Below, one piece after another: positions 9,044 to 18,054 of a stretch of DNA of 64,000 bases. The DNA lies in contig NZ_RCZG01000019.1 of NCBI RefSeq assembly GCF_006439015.1, forward strand, positions 3,691 to 67,690. Reading direction: 5' to 3'. Numbering within the stretch: position 1 is the first letter of the stretch; every line of letters begins with the position of its first letter. The stretch comes from Mycolicibacterium hodleri. Its GTDB lineage: Bacteria; Actinomycetota; Actinomycetes; Mycobacteriales; Mycobacteriaceae. The notes under the pieces are model-generated. The model was not told the origin of the DNA, did not search any database, and saw only the letters and a program-made list of their open reading frames with translations. The position numbers were made by a program, and so were the translations under genes.

Positions 9044-9235
9044 CGGCCACCGGCGATCGCCGCTCAGATCCGGCACGGCGGGCAACCGTGCTTCCCGCGG
9101 CCAGTGCCACCCCCGCACTCCGCCCTGCACGAGGATTCTGGGTGGCCGCGGCTGCCATCGTCATCTCGCCGCCCGGAGCTCATCGAGGGTGCTGGCCCAA
9201 TCCTCGCAACCGAGACACCGTGGGTCGCGACTTTA

Positions 9236-9261
9236 TACCCAGTGGGGGTAAGGGGTACAGT
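9236..9261 (+). promoter_or_regulatory. CsoR operator and promoter
   Basis: TACCC (9236-9240) and GGGTA (9246-9250) form an exact inverted repeat around a 5-bp centre, followed by GGGGTAC at 9252-9258 and a -10-like TACAGT at 9256-9261. This is the G/C-rich interrupted TACCC/GGGTA pattern of copper-sensing CsoR operators. It sits 18 bp upstream of the csoR-like start, so binding would block its own promoter. Confidence 0.75.
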
Positions 9262-9278
9262 CCGATGGGGAGGTGGCG

Positions 9279-9560
9279 ATGACCGGGTACGTCGACGACA
9301 AGGACGCCCTGCTGGCCCGCCTGGCCCGCATCGAGGGCCAGGTCCGTGGCCTGGCCCGGATGGTGGAACGCGACACCTACTGCATCGATGTGCTGACCCA
9401 GGTCTCCTCGACCACCCGAGCGTTGCAGGCGGTCGCCTTGGCGCTGCTGGAGGACCATCTGAGCCACTGCGTGACCGAGGCCGCGGGCCGGGGCGGCGAG
9501 GAAGCCCAGCTCAAACTACGTGAGGCCCACGCCGCCATCACTCGGCTGGTGAAGTCGTGA
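9279..9560 (+). CDS. csoR: copper-sensing transcriptional repressor CsoR
   Basis: A 93-residue helical-bundle repressor. The Cu(I) ligand set of CsoR is present at the expected spacing: Cys35 (DTYCIDVL), His60 and Cys64 (EDHLSHC), equivalent to Cys36/His61/Cys65 of M. tuberculosis CsoR. The segment RLARIEGQVRGLARMVE is the family signature helix. ATG 9279 is preferred over GTG 9273 because GGGGAGG (9267-9273) is correctly spaced. It precedes a permease and a multicopper oxidase, so it very probably represses this copper operon in the absence of Cu(I). Confidence 0.93.
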   Translation: MTGYVDDKDALLARLARIEGQVRGLARMVERDTYCIDVLTQVSSTTRALQAVALALLEDHLSHCVTEAAGRGGEEAQLKLREAHAAITRLVKS

Positions 9561-9754
9561 CCCGCGCGCAGCGCCCCGAGGAATCCGACGATCAAGTGTG
9601 CCCGCCCGCCGACGGGGGTGTCCCCGACTGCCACACCGGCCCGGCGGGACGGCTGCGGTTCGTGATCACCGAGCTGGCCGCGCTCTGGCGTGACCGGCGC
9701 CGCCGTCGTGGCGGGGCCGACCCGACGCCGCGACCCGATCCGACGGGCTGGTAA
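9557..9754 (+). CDS. small hypothetical protein in the copper operon
   Basis: A 65-residue protein whose GTG start overlaps the csoR stop as GTGA, implying translational coupling. It contains two Cys (DQVCPPADGGVPDCH) followed by an amphipathic segment RFVITELAALWRDRRRRR. The two Cys and a His might bind metal, but I recognise no family. The permease gene follows within 6 bp. Confidence 0.6.
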   Translation: MTRAQRPEESDDQVCPPADGGVPDCHTGPAGRLRFVITELAALWRDRRRRRGGADPTPRPDPTGW

Positions 9755-9760
9755 CCGGTG

Positions 9761-11089
9761 ATGGGCGTGGTGAGTGCGGTCGGGGACAGCCTGTACGAGG
9801 CGGTCTCGATGTTCTGGGAGACCTTGTGGGCGTTGGTCCTGGGGTTCGGGCTCTCGGGGGCGGTGCAGGCGTTCGTCTCCCGTGGACAGATGCAGGCCGC
9901 CCTGGGTGATCACCGCCCCGGCACGGTCGGCAAGGCGTCGTTCCTGGGGATGGTGTCCTCGTCGTGCTCGTATGCCGCTGCGGCGCTGGCGAAGTCGCTG
10001 TTCGCCCGCGGCGCGGACTTCACCGCCTCGATGGTGTTCATGTTCGCCTCCACCAACCTGGTGCTGGAGCTGGGCATCGTGTTGTGGCTGCTGATCGGCT
10101 GGCAGTTCGCCCTGGCCGAGTTCGTCGGCGGCGCCATCATGATCGTCCTCTTAACGGTGGCGCTGCCCCGCGTCGTCCCACACGAATGGCTTGATGCTGC
10201 CCGCACCCAGCTCAACGGCGGCGCTCAGGAAGAAGGGCACGAGCACGCCCACCGCAACAACAACACGGGTGGGGATGAGCACGACCACCACGACATGGGT
10301 GGGGACGACGAGCCGGAACCGGAACGGCGGCCGGTGCGGGAGCGGATGCGTTCGCGGGCGGGCTGGTCGGACGCCGCCGGCTACACCATCAGCGACCTGA
10401 CGATGCTGCGCAAGGAACTGGTGATCGGGTTCCTGGTCGCCGGGTTCGCCACCGTGCTGATCCCCACCGCGGTGTGGCAGTCCCTGTTCCTCACCGGGCA
10501 CGGATTCTGGTCCTCGCTGGAGAACGCGGTGCTCGGGCCGCTGCTGGCGATCCTGGCGTTCGTCTGCTCGATCGGCAACGTCCCGCTGGCCGCCGCACTG
10601 TGGGTCGGCGGGATCAGCTTCGGTGGCGTGATCGCGTTCGTCTTCGCCGACCTGATCACCCTGCCGCTGCTGCTGATCTACCGCAAGTACTACGGCGGCC
10701 GGCTCACCCTGCGGCTGCTCGTCGTGTTCTGGGCGATCATGTCGATCGCCGGACTGGCCGTCGAATACCTCTTCAGGCCACTGGGTTTGATCCCCACCAC
10801 TCGCCCCCGCATGGTCGCGATGGAGGGGCTTCACTGGAACTACACCACCATCCTCAACATCGTCGCCCTCGCCGGGTTCGCAGTGCTGTACTGGCTGTAC
10901 CGCACCCGGGAGCAGCACGGCGGCGGGGTGGGCTACGCGAAGGACCCAACCTGCGGAATGCAGGTCGACATCTCCGCAGCCCCGGCCACCACCGTGCGCG
11001 AGAGCCAGCGGTACTACTTCTGCTCCGATCGCTGCCACGACGCGTTCACCACCGACGACCACGACACCACCCACGAGGACATGTCATGA
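9761..11089 (+). CDS. UPF0718/ArsP-like permease with His-rich loop and C-terminal YHS domain
   Basis: A 442-residue membrane protein. Two sets of four helices flank a cytosolic loop at about 160-200 that is strongly His/Asp-rich (GHEHAHRNNN, DEHDHHDMGGDDE). The first half carries the SSCSYAAAALAKSLF segment of YraQ/ArsP-like permeases. The final 50 residues are a YHS domain (KDPTCGMQVD... YYFCSDRCHDAF), which binds metal through its Cys residues. Together with CsoR and a multicopper oxidase this suggests copper movement across the membrane, although direction and ion are inference. The start could also be GTG 9758. The stop overlaps the next ATG as ATGA. Confidence 0.88.
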   Translation: MGVVSAVGDSLYEAVSMFWETLWALVLGFGLSGAVQAFVSRGQMQAALGDHRPGTVGKASFLGMVSSSCSYAAAALAKSLFARGADFTASMVFMFASTNLVLELGIVLWLLIGWQFALAEFVGGAIMIVLLTVALPRVVPHEWLDAARTQLNGGAQEEGHEHAHRNNNTGGDEHDHHDMGGDDEPEPERRPVRERMRSRAGWSDAAGYTISDLTMLRKELVIGFLVAGFATVLIPTAVWQSLFLTGHGFWSSLENAVLGPLLAILAFVCSIGNVPLAAALWVGGISFGGVIAFVFADLITLPLLLIYRKYYGGRLTLRLLVVFWAIMSIAGLAVEYLFRPLGLIPTTRPRMVAMEGLHWNYTTILNIVALAGFAVLYWLYRTREQHGGGVGYAKDPTCGMQVDISAAPATTVRESQRYYFCSDRCHDAFTTDDHDTTHEDMS

Positions 11090-12621
11090 CTGGATCCCCC
11101 GCCGAACGCGTCCACGTGAGCCGGCGGGCGTTCGTCGCCGCCGGGGCCGCCCTCGCCGGCGGGTTCGCGTTGGCCGGATGCAGTGATTCCTCAGCCCCCA
11201 CGCCGAGTGCGGCGACCCCGTCGAAGGACGCGATCGCTGCGGCCGAGGCGGCCCGCCCGCACACCGGGCGCACCGTCACCGCTTCGCTGACCCCCCGGCC
11301 GGAGACGATCGACCTGGGCGGCACCCTGGCCGCGACCCTGGCCTACGGCGCGACCCTTCCGGGACCGGTGATCCGGGCCATCGTCGGCGACGAACTCGCC
11401 GTCACCGTCGCCAACCGGCTCAATCACCCCACCTCGGTGCACTGGCATGGCATCGCGCTGCGCAACGACATGGACGGCGCCCCACCGGCCACCCCGGACA
11501 TCGGCCCCGGTACCGATTTCACCTACCGGTTCACCGCAGCTCACCCCGGCACTTACTGGGCTCACCCCCACACCGGCCTGGACGCCGACACCGGGCTGTA
11601 TCTGCCCGTGATCATCGACGACCCCCGCGAACCGGGCGCCTACGACGCCGAGTGGATCGTCGTCCTCGACGATTGGACCGACGGGATCGGTAAGACCCCG
11701 ACGGAGATCTACGACGACCTGCACGCCCCGACGAGACCGGCCGGCGATCAGGTGCCGGGAATGCCGGGAATGGGTGGTGGGATGTCGGCCATGGCCGGGG
11801 TAGGCACCAGCCCGCTACTCGGTGGGGACGCCGGGGACGTCAGCTACCCGTACTACCTGATAAACGGACGAATTCCGGCCGCTCCCAACACCTTCACCGC
11901 CACACCCGGGCAGCGCATCAGGATCCGGATCATCAACGCCGGCTCCGACACCGCCTTCCGGGTCGCACTCGCCGGGCACACCATGACCGTCACCCACAGC
12001 GACGGCTACCCGATCGTGCCCACCAACGTCGCCGCCCTGCTGATCGGCATGGGGGAACGCTACGACGTCACCGTCACCGCCCGCGACGGCGTCTTCCCGC
12101 TCGTCGCACTCGCCGAAGGCAAGAACGGTCTGGCGCGCGCCCTGCTGTCCACCGCGGCCGGGACTGCCCCCGAGGCCACCTTCCAGCCCCCCGAACTTGG
12201 CGGACGCCTGGGCACGGTCGAGATGTACACCGCCACAACCGATGTCGATCTGGGACCAGCCAAACCCGACACCGCCCTGTCCGCCACGTTGTCCGGCGGC
12301 ATGGCCAAATATGACTGGACCATCAACGGCCACGCCTTCGCCGACACTCAGCCGCTGGCCATCACCCAGGGACAACGCGCCACGTTGACGTTCACCAACA
12401 CCACGATGATGTGGCATCCGATGCACCTGCACGGTCACACCTTCCAGATCTTGCGGGCCGACGGCAGCCGGGGTGCCCGCAAGGACACCGCCATCGTGCT
12501 GCCCATGCAGACCCTCACCGTTGGGCTGGTGGCCGACAACCCCGGTACCTGGATGCTGCACTGCCACAACACCTATCACCAAGAAGCCGGCATGATGACC
12601 AGCCTCGACTACACCACCTGA
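11086..12621 (+). CDS. multicopper oxidase, exported lipoprotein (MmcO-like)
   Basis: A 511-residue laccase-type oxidase. The N-terminus has an SRRAFVAAG twin-arginine-like motif followed by a hydrophobic stretch and the lipobox LAGC (Cys32), so it is probably exported folded and lipid-anchored. All four copper-binding clusters are present: HWHG, HPHTG, HPMHLHGH and HCHNTYHQEAGM, giving one type 1 site and the trinuclear centre. A Met-rich loop (PGMPGMGGGMSAMAG) near 225 resembles Cu(I)-oxidising loops. The equivalent M. tuberculosis protein, MmcO, protects against copper by oxidising Cu(I). It is the last gene of the CsoR operon and starts within the permease stop. Confidence 0.93.
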   Translation: MTGSPAERVHVSRRAFVAAGAALAGGFALAGCSDSSAPTPSAATPSKDAIAAAEAARPHTGRTVTASLTPRPETIDLGGTLAATLAYGATLPGPVIRAIVGDELAVTVANRLNHPTSVHWHGIALRNDMDGAPPATPDIGPGTDFTYRFTAAHPGTYWAHPHTGLDADTGLYLPVIIDDPREPGAYDAEWIVVLDDWTDGIGKTPTEIYDDLHAPTRPAGDQVPGMPGMGGGMSAMAGVGTSPLLGGDAGDVSYPYYLINGRIPAAPNTFTATPGQRIRIRIINAGSDTAFRVALAGHTMTVTHSDGYPIVPTNVAALLIGMGERYDVTVTARDGVFPLVALAEGKNGLARALLSTAAGTAPEATFQPPELGGRLGTVEMYTATTDVDLGPAKPDTALSATLSGGMAKYDWTINGHAFADTQPLAITQGQRATLTFTNTTMMWHPMHLHGHTFQILRADGSRGARKDTAIVLPMQTLTVGLVADNPGTWMLHCHNTYHQEAGMMTSLDYTT

Positions 12622-12888
12622 TGAATCGACGACGCGAGTCCTGAATCAGTAGCCGGACATCGGTCACTGGGCTGGTGGGTCACCCGCCGGCGGCCGCGAC
12701 AACAGAAACGGCACCCTCACCCTGGAGCGCAAGGCCGCATTGGAAGGCGCTGCCCCGCTTTCACTTACTACCTGCACAACCGTACGGTTCTAGGATCCGC
12801 CACAAAGATGAGAAAAACGTGTCCGCCATTTTGATGAGAATTCTGCAAACATGCAGGTGGCAGAGTCGGCTTCCGCCATGATCTCTGA

Positions 12889-13746
12889 GAACCGACAGCG
12901 GCTGTCGTCGAGTTGGGCTCCTTCGATGCCGCGGCGTCGAAGCTGAGCGTGACACCGTCGGCGATCAGCCAGCGCATCAAGACCCTCGAACACGGCGTCG
13001 GACAGGTGTTGGTTAGGAGGGAGAAGCCCTGTACCCCAACGAGTGCGGGCGTTCCGCTACTGAGGTTGGCGGCACAGACCGCATTGCTGGAGTCAGAAGC
13101 CCTGGCCGAGATGGGCGGCGGTCAGACGGACCGGACCCGGGTCGCACTCGCGGTCAACGCCGACTCGATGTCGACCTGGTTCACCGCGCTCCTCGGCCGC
13201 CTGCCGCACGTGTTGTTCGACATTCAGATCGAGGACCAGGACCACTCGGCACGACTTCTACGGGAGGGTGCGGTGATGGGCGCAGTCACCACTGAGCGCA
13301 CTCCCGTGTCTGGTTGCCGCGTGGAGTCCCTCGGCGTGATGCGGTACGTGCCGGTGGCCAGTCCGGGGTTCGTCGAACGCCATCTACTTAAGGGCTTCAC
13401 CGTGGCAGCCGCGGCTGCCGCTCCCTCACTGGCGTGGAATCGGGAGGATGCCCTGCAGGACATGCTGATGCGCAAGGCCTTTCGGCGAGTCATCGACCGG
13501 CCGGTGCACCGCGTGCCCACCGCCGAGGGCTTTCGCGCGGCGCTGCTCGCCGGGCTGGGCTGGGCCATGTACCCAGAGCAGTCGGCAGCGGAGGCGTTGG
13601 CCGACGGTTCGTTCGTCCGGATCGCGGGCGTCCATCTCGACGTGCCCCTGTTCTGGCAGTGCTGGAAGCTTGACATCCTGACGATCGACGCCGTCACCGA
13701 GGCGGTGCGATCTGCCGCGGGGGGCCTGCGCCAGCGTTCTCGCTGA
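12889..13746 (+). pseudogene. LysR-type regulator, ArgP/LysG subfamily, 5' end disrupted
   Basis: The frame encodes most of an ArgP/LysG regulator: helix-turn-helix GSFDAAASKLSVTPSAISQR, the subfamily segment VLVRREKPC, then an effector domain to the normal C-terminus (AEAVRSAAGGLRQ). The reading frame opens only after a TGA at 12886-12888, and the sole possible start inside it is TTG 12913, which would remove the first helix. An ATG at 12878 lies in the adjacent frame and gives a plausible start (MISENRQR), so a single-base deletion near 12898 would explain the break. A short inverted repeat CTGCA-N4-TGCAG at 12843-12856 could be its operator. No lysE exporter is adjacent. Indel error is an alternative. 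Confidence 0.7.
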
Positions 13747-13861
13747 ACCGCTGCTGACTCTCGCATGCCAACGTCCTGTGAATCTGCTTGGCCTCCACTC
13801 TGACGAGGAGAGTGACGCGCCTAATTGACCTCACGTGATCGGCGACGATGGGTGGATCAAC

Positions 13862-14083
13862 ATGGAGCGAACCGACCGCCGAAAGGCGCAGGCCGCCATA
13901 ATCGGCGGTACTGCGCTGCTCGCGATGGGAATCATCGGCGGCGCAGCGGGTGGTCCCGGCGACGGTAAGACGGCCCTGGTGTCGGGCGGTTCGATGCAAA
14001 CCGGTGAAACGACGACGCTGACCTATACGGGGACGATCGCCCCCGTCAAGGCCGTGCCGTCGGTGAAGGCGACTCCCCACTAA
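13862..14083 (+). CDS. small membrane-anchored/secreted mycobacterial protein
   Basis: A 73-residue protein: a charged N-terminus (MERTDRRKAQ), one hydrophobic helix AAIIGGTALLAMGIIGGAA, and a Ser/Thr-rich exported tail with TGETTTLTYTG. It resembles small single-pass proteins common in mycobacteria, but no function is known to me. ATG 13862 is chosen over ATG 13835 because it directly precedes the charged region of the signal anchor. Its 3' end from 14047 is inside the long direct repeat, and its stop overlaps that of the convergent hemerythrin fragment. Confidence 0.65.
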   Translation: MERTDRRKAQAAIIGGTALLAMGIIGGAAGGPGDGKTALVSGGSMQTGETTTLTYTGTIAPVKAVPSVKATPH

Positions 14084-14396
14084 CGTCCCTTGAGACTGCC
14101 GATGCGCAGGGACGTGTCGCTCACCCTCGGCGAAGAATGAGGCGTGGCGTCCTGGACGTAGGCCGCGGGGTCGCGGTCCTCGATTGGCAAGCCCTCGGTC
14201 GTCGGATGCTCCGCCATGAACTCGCCGTATTGGCGACCAAGGGCTTCGCGCAGGCCGGCGGGCGCGTGTCGGCGGAAGTCGGACAACCCCTCGCGTTCCT
14301 CTTCGCCCATGTGCTCGTCGTTGGCTGCGAGTGCCCTGCCCACCGCTGACCACCATTCGGAGCTGCCGACGCCTACCGCATCGAGCGTTTCACCCT
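14047..14396. repeat. long direct repeat, left copy
   Basis: Positions 14047-14370 match 29249-29572 with only three mismatches that I can find (14127, 14330, 14332). The copies then differ by a 48-bp absence in this copy and match again for 14381-14396 against 29631-29646. The repeat holds the last codons of the small secreted gene, the 3' half of a hemerythrin gene on the minus strand, and the stop codon used by the wax-ester synthase gene. It is the left border of a 15-kb segment. Confidence 0.92.
14080..14396 (-). pseudogene. hemerythrin HHE-domain protein, 3' fragment
   Basis: This minus-strand frame reproduces the C-terminal half of the hemerythrin protein encoded at 29282-29863 (VGSSEWWSAVGR, NDEHMGEEEREGLSD, ATPHSSPRVSDTSLRIG), nearly residue for residue. 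Sixteen codons are missing in frame around GETLDA, and everything upstream, including the first metal-ligand helices, is absent. The frame continues into the wax-ester synthase region without homology. It has no credible start and is a relic of the duplication that produced the direct repeat. Confidence 0.85.
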
Positions 14397-15784
14397 TCCG
14401 TCCCCACACTGGAGCGCGGCGGGCGTTTGCTGCTCGCCACCAGGTGGGCCAACCCCGATTCAATGCCCTCGGCCAGTTGGTCCACATCGGGTGCGGTGTC
14501 GTAGTCGGCGGTGATGCCGAACGAAAGATCGCTGGCGTAACTCGATATGGCGATCCCTATTCGCACTTGCAGTGCTATGGGCGCAATCGGCAGCACCCGC
14601 AGAACCTTGCGGCCCAGCACCCGTACCGGCTGCCGGGCACCGGGAACGTTCGTCGTCACCGTGACGACAGAGCGTTGGGGCAATCGCGCAAGCGCGCGAA
14701 CCACCCTTGCGCTCACGGCAAACGGGAGGTAGTCCGCCCCGGTGGCGATCAGGCTTGCGGCCTGGCGTTGTCCACTGCCCTTGGCTTTGCTCAAGCGCGT
14801 ATGCACGATGGTCAACCGCTTGACCGGGTCTGCCTCATCGACGGGCAGGTAGACCAGCATCGCCGAGACCAGGTTGTGAGCCTGGCCCACGGCGTCGTTC
14901 GAGCGCACCGACACTGGCACCAGGGTGCGGACCGAATTTGGCTTGGGCTGCTCGCCGCGGCGGATCAGCGCGGCGCGATAGCTGTCAGTGATGGCAGCCA
15001 GAGCGACATCGTTGATCGTCACGTCGTAGGCGTGGCACACCTGCGTCACGTCGTCGAGGGAGACCCGCGCGGCGCTGTACCGACGCATGGTGTTGACCGA
15101 TCCGATGAACGATGACGCAGCCGCCGGGCGAACCACCCCCCTGACGACTCCCACCGCAACGTCGATCGCCCGTGCAGAGACGTTGGCGACCGCGTTCGAG
15201 GCGTGCCAGGCCCCCTGTATCCATGCGAGCGGGTCGAGCGTGAGCCTTGGCAGCGCGATCCGGGCCCGGTCGGGCTCGGTGGCCGCGCGAATCTGCGAGG
15301 CGAACGTGTCACCTCCGCCGTCATCGGACATGGCGCTGATTACTTGCATTGCCGCGATCCCGTCGGCCATGCAGTGGTGCAACTTGATCAGGATCGCCCA
15401 CTGATTGTCGGCGAGTCCTTCGATGACCCAGCACTCCCACATTGGGTGATCCCGGTCCAGCCTGCGCTCCATGATGTAGCCGACCAGCCGGAACAACGCG
15501 TGGTCATCACCGGGCTCCGCCACCGCTGCGCGCCGCAGATGGTGGGCCAGGTCGAGGTTGGCGTCCTCCACCCATTCCGGCGCGCCAACATCGAATGGGT
15601 ACGTGCGCAGCATCTGCCGACACCGGGGGATGGTCAGCATGCGCTTCCTCAATGCCGAAGCGAGAGCGTCCTCGTCGGGCAGCGGTCCTTCCATCACCGA
15701 GATGGCACCGATCGCAAGGCTGACATGCGGGTCGGAATCCTCGGCTTCCAGAAAGCTCGCGTCAAGGACTGTCAGATGCTCCAC
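14390..15784 (-). CDS. wax ester synthase / diacylglycerol acyltransferase (WS/DGAT)
   Basis: A 464-residue acyltransferase using acyl-CoA and a fatty alcohol or diacylglycerol to make wax ester or triacylglycerol. The catalytic HHxxxDG motif is LHHCMADG with the histidines at 136-137, and the N-terminus has the family pattern HLTVLDASFLEAED. The second conserved region appears as NDVALAAITDSYR near 295. GTG 15784 is chosen because GGAGGTCGCTA precedes it; the frame extends further upstream without similarity. Its last codon and stop lie inside the left repeat, so the original 3' end may have been exchanged. It is divergent from the KAS III operon. Confidence 0.9.
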   Translation of the reverse strand: MEHLTVLDASFLEAEDSDPHVSLAIGAISVMEGPLPDEDALASALRKRMLTIPRCRQMLRTYPFDVGAPEWVEDANLDLAHHLRRAAVAEPGDDHALFRLVGYIMERRLDRDHPMWECWVIEGLADNQWAILIKLHHCMADGIAAMQVISAMSDDGGGDTFASQIRAATEPDRARIALPRLTLDPLAWIQGAWHASNAVANVSARAIDVAVGVVRGVVRPAAASSFIGSVNTMRRYSAARVSLDDVTQVCHAYDVTINDVALAAITDSYRAALIRRGEQPKPNSVRTLVPVSVRSNDAVGQAHNLVSAMLVYLPVDEADPVKRLTIVHTRLSKAKGSGQRQAASLIATGADYLPFAVSARVVRALARLPQRSVVTVTTNVPGARQPVRVLGRKVLRVLPIAPIALQVRIGIAISSYASDLSFGITADYDTAPDVDQLAEGIESGLAHLVASSKRPPRSSVGTEG

Positions 15785-16043
15785 TAGCGACCTCCGCACA
15801 CGTCGTAGTCCCACCATGGACCTCGCCGCGGGCCCCGGGCAGAGGCGGAGGTCATCACCACGGGGGACCTTTGAAGCAATCGTCTCCGTAGGGCGGGCCG
15901 CGGGGTCTAAATGCCCTATCGGCCGACGCGTTGGCCGGCGGAACGTGGTGAACACAAAGCGTCGAGAGCATGACCGCCCGATTCGCAATCGAACGTTTCC
16001 GAAGAAATCCGGCAAGACCGGCTGCATGGAAGGGACCAGCGCC

Positions 16044-17159
16044 ATGTCGCTAAGCGGCAGCAACCATTGGATGGCGTTGGAGGGCGGTGCCGACGGCTCG
16101 CCCGGTGGTCAGTCGTACACGAGCCGGTTCGCGGCGATCGGAGCGTCGATTCCGCAGCGGCGGTTGACCACCGCTGAGTTGATGGCAAGCACGAAGTACC
16201 GGACCGACATCGACCTCGAGCGGCTGACCGGTGTCCGCGAGCGCCGTGTCGTCGGGGCGGGCGAGGACTCGTACACGCTCGCGCTCGGCGCGGCCCGCGA
16301 CGCGTTGGCCCACGCCGATTGTGCTGCCGCGGACCTGGACGTGCTGATCGTGTCGAGCATCAGCCGCCACGTCGGTGGCCTGCGGCTGCAGCTCGAGCCG
16401 CCGGTGAACGTAGCGCTGAAGGCAGCGCTCGGTGCCGAGCGCGCGGTCGGCCTGGACATCTCGAACGCGTGTGCGGGGATGCTCACCGGCGTGTTCATTC
16501 TCAATGACCTGATTCGGCAGGGCCGGATTCGCCGTGGGATGGTCGTCAGTGGCGAGTACATCTCCGAGCTGGGGCGCAACGCCGCGCAGGAGATCCGCAC
16601 GGTGATGGACGACCAGCTCGCCGGGCTGACACTTGGAGACGCCGGCGCCGCCGCGATTCTCGAACGGGCCCCCGACGGCGCTGCGGGCATCGAGGTGGCT
16701 GGGTTCACCACGCTCTCGGAGTACAGCCGCTTGTGTGTGGCATTCCCGGCCACGATCGGCCCCGGGGTGACGATGCACACCGATGCCCGCGAGATCCAGA
16801 AGGTCGCGATCAAGGACGCGGCCCCGCTGCTTCGGGAGGTGCTCGATCAGGCCGGGCTCAAGTTCGACGAGATCGACTATCTGATCCCGCATCAGACCTC
16901 GGCGCGGGCGATCAACAAGGCGATGGCCGGGTTCGCCGAGGGATTCGGTTCAACGCCCAAACACGTGGTGATCACCGTCGACGAGTTGGGCAACACGGCA
17001 TCGACGACGCACTTTCTCGCGCTGCGAAAGTATCTGTCGGAGGGCCGCTTCGCCCCGAAGGACAGGGTCTTGCTGCTTGCGCTTGCTTCGGGTCTGGAGG
17101 TAGGCATCGTGATCTTCACGGTCGATCAATTGGTGGGGCGCTATGGGCACGATCATTGA
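16044..17159 (+). CDS. 3-oxoacyl-ACP synthase III-like condensing enzyme
   Basis: A 371-residue thiolase-fold enzyme. The complete Cys-His-Asn catalytic set of KAS III is visible: Cys143 in SNACAGMLTG, His in LIPHQTSARA and Asn in ELGNTASTTH. The N-terminal region FAAIGASIPQRRLTTAEL is typical of FabH-related enzymes. ATG 16044 is preferred over ATG 16026 because GGAAGGGA lies 8 bp before it. It should carry out a decarboxylative or head-to-head Claisen condensation of acyl thioesters. With the following thiolase-like protein and an acyl-CoA synthetase it forms a lipid operon. Confidence 0.88.
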   Translation: MSLSGSNHWMALEGGADGSPGGQSYTSRFAAIGASIPQRRLTTAELMASTKYRTDIDLERLTGVRERRVVGAGEDSYTLALGAARDALAHADCAAADLDVLIVSSISRHVGGLRLQLEPPVNVALKAALGAERAVGLDISNACAGMLTGVFILNDLIRQGRIRRGMVVSGEYISELGRNAAQEIRTVMDDQLAGLTLGDAGAAAILERAPDGAAGIEVAGFTTLSEYSRLCVAFPATIGPGVTMHTDAREIQKVAIKDAAPLLREVLDQAGLKFDEIDYLIPHQTSARAINKAMAGFAEGFGSTPKHVVITVDELGNTASTTHFLALRKYLSEGRFAPKDRVLLLALASGLEVGIVIFTVDQLVGRYGHDH

Positions 17160-18030
17160 GGCGACCGCGACCGCGGACGGTGGGTCGTCGGGGGCGCTGG
17201 AGCTTGCCGATGCAGCCGCCCGTTTGTGTCTGGAGCGCGCGAAGCGGACCTCGGAGGAGGTGAACCTGCTCATCAACGCTGGCATCTATAACGACAAGGG
17301 CATCAGCGAGCCGGCGGTCGCATCGTTGATCCAGGAGGACATCGGCGCGAACCCCGAGGAGCTGCCGGGCCTCGGTCAGGGAACGTTCTCCTTCGACGTC
17401 CGCAACGGGGGGTGTGGCATGTTGTCGGGCATTCAACTGGCCGATGGCCTGCTCGCGTCGGGAACGGTCAAGCTCGGGATGGTGGTCGCCAGTGACATCG
17501 ACCCCGACCCGGGCGTCTCCGAAGGGTTCGGCTTTCCCGCGGTCGGCGGCGCGGTGCTCTTGAGCACCGATGACTCCCCTGCGGGGTTCACGGCGTTCCG
17601 GAACGCGACGTTCCCCCAATTCGCCGGGCTGTTTCAGAGCAGCGTGGCCTGGCAGGACGACACCCGGCCGGGGCACGGCGACCAGGGACGAAACGTCCTA
17701 TGCGTTGACATCGCGGAGTCCTACGCCGATCGGGCCCTTGAGTGCGCGGAGTCGACCGTCCGCGAGGCCGTGGCGGACGGGGTGGTTGACCTCGGCGAAG
17801 TCGATCTGCTCGTCGCGACGGCGTCGGTTCCCGGATTCGCCGTTGCACTGGCGCAGCGGCTGGGCGTGTCCGCGGCGCGGGTCGCGTCGCCGTCGCAAGC
17901 CCTAGCCGGTGCGCACACCGCTGCACTGGCGTCGGCGCTGGAGTCGGTGCAACCGAAAGTGGGCAGCACGGCGCTGTTCGTCTGTGTGGGGGCGGGGATC
18001 ACCGTCGTGGCCGCGCTCTACCGGGGATGA
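17143..18030 (+). CDS. KAS III-like thiolase-fold partner protein with altered active site
   Basis: 295 residues, shorter than a complete KAS III. The nucleophile Cys91 is retained in RNGGCGMLSG. The other catalytic positions differ: the loop that normally carries PHQ is ATASVPGFA, and the loop that normally carries Asn is LAGAHTAAL. It overlaps the preceding condensing enzyme by 17 bp, so the two are probably translated together and may form a heterodimer in which this subunit is structural, acyl-transferring or specificity-setting. That role is inference. Confidence 0.8.
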   Translation: MGTIIEATATADGGSSGALELADAAARLCLERAKRTSEEVNLLINAGIYNDKGISEPAVASLIQEDIGANPEELPGLGQGTFSFDVRNGGCGMLSGIQLADGLLASGTVKLGMVVASDIDPDPGVSEGFGFPAVGGAVLLSTDDSPAGFTAFRNATFPQFAGLFQSSVAWQDDTRPGHGDQGRNVLCVDIAESYADRALECAESTVREAVADGVVDLGEVDLLVATASVPGFAVALAQRLGVSAARVASPSQALAGAHTAALASALESVQPKVGSTALFVCVGAGITVVAALYRG

Positions 18031-18054
18031 CTACCACGAACGCGAGGAACGCGG

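Noticed and set aside
9300..12621. Arsenic resistance rather than copper as the role of the CsoR operon
   Set aside because: The permease has an ArsP-like core, but CsoR ligands Cys35/His60/Cys64, the TACCC/GGGTA operator and a multicopper oxidase all point to copper.
14216..15115. Plus-strand frame of 299 codons antisense to WS/DGAT
   Set aside because: It is the complement of the acyltransferase gene with its HHxxxDG motif and contains no recognisable domain.
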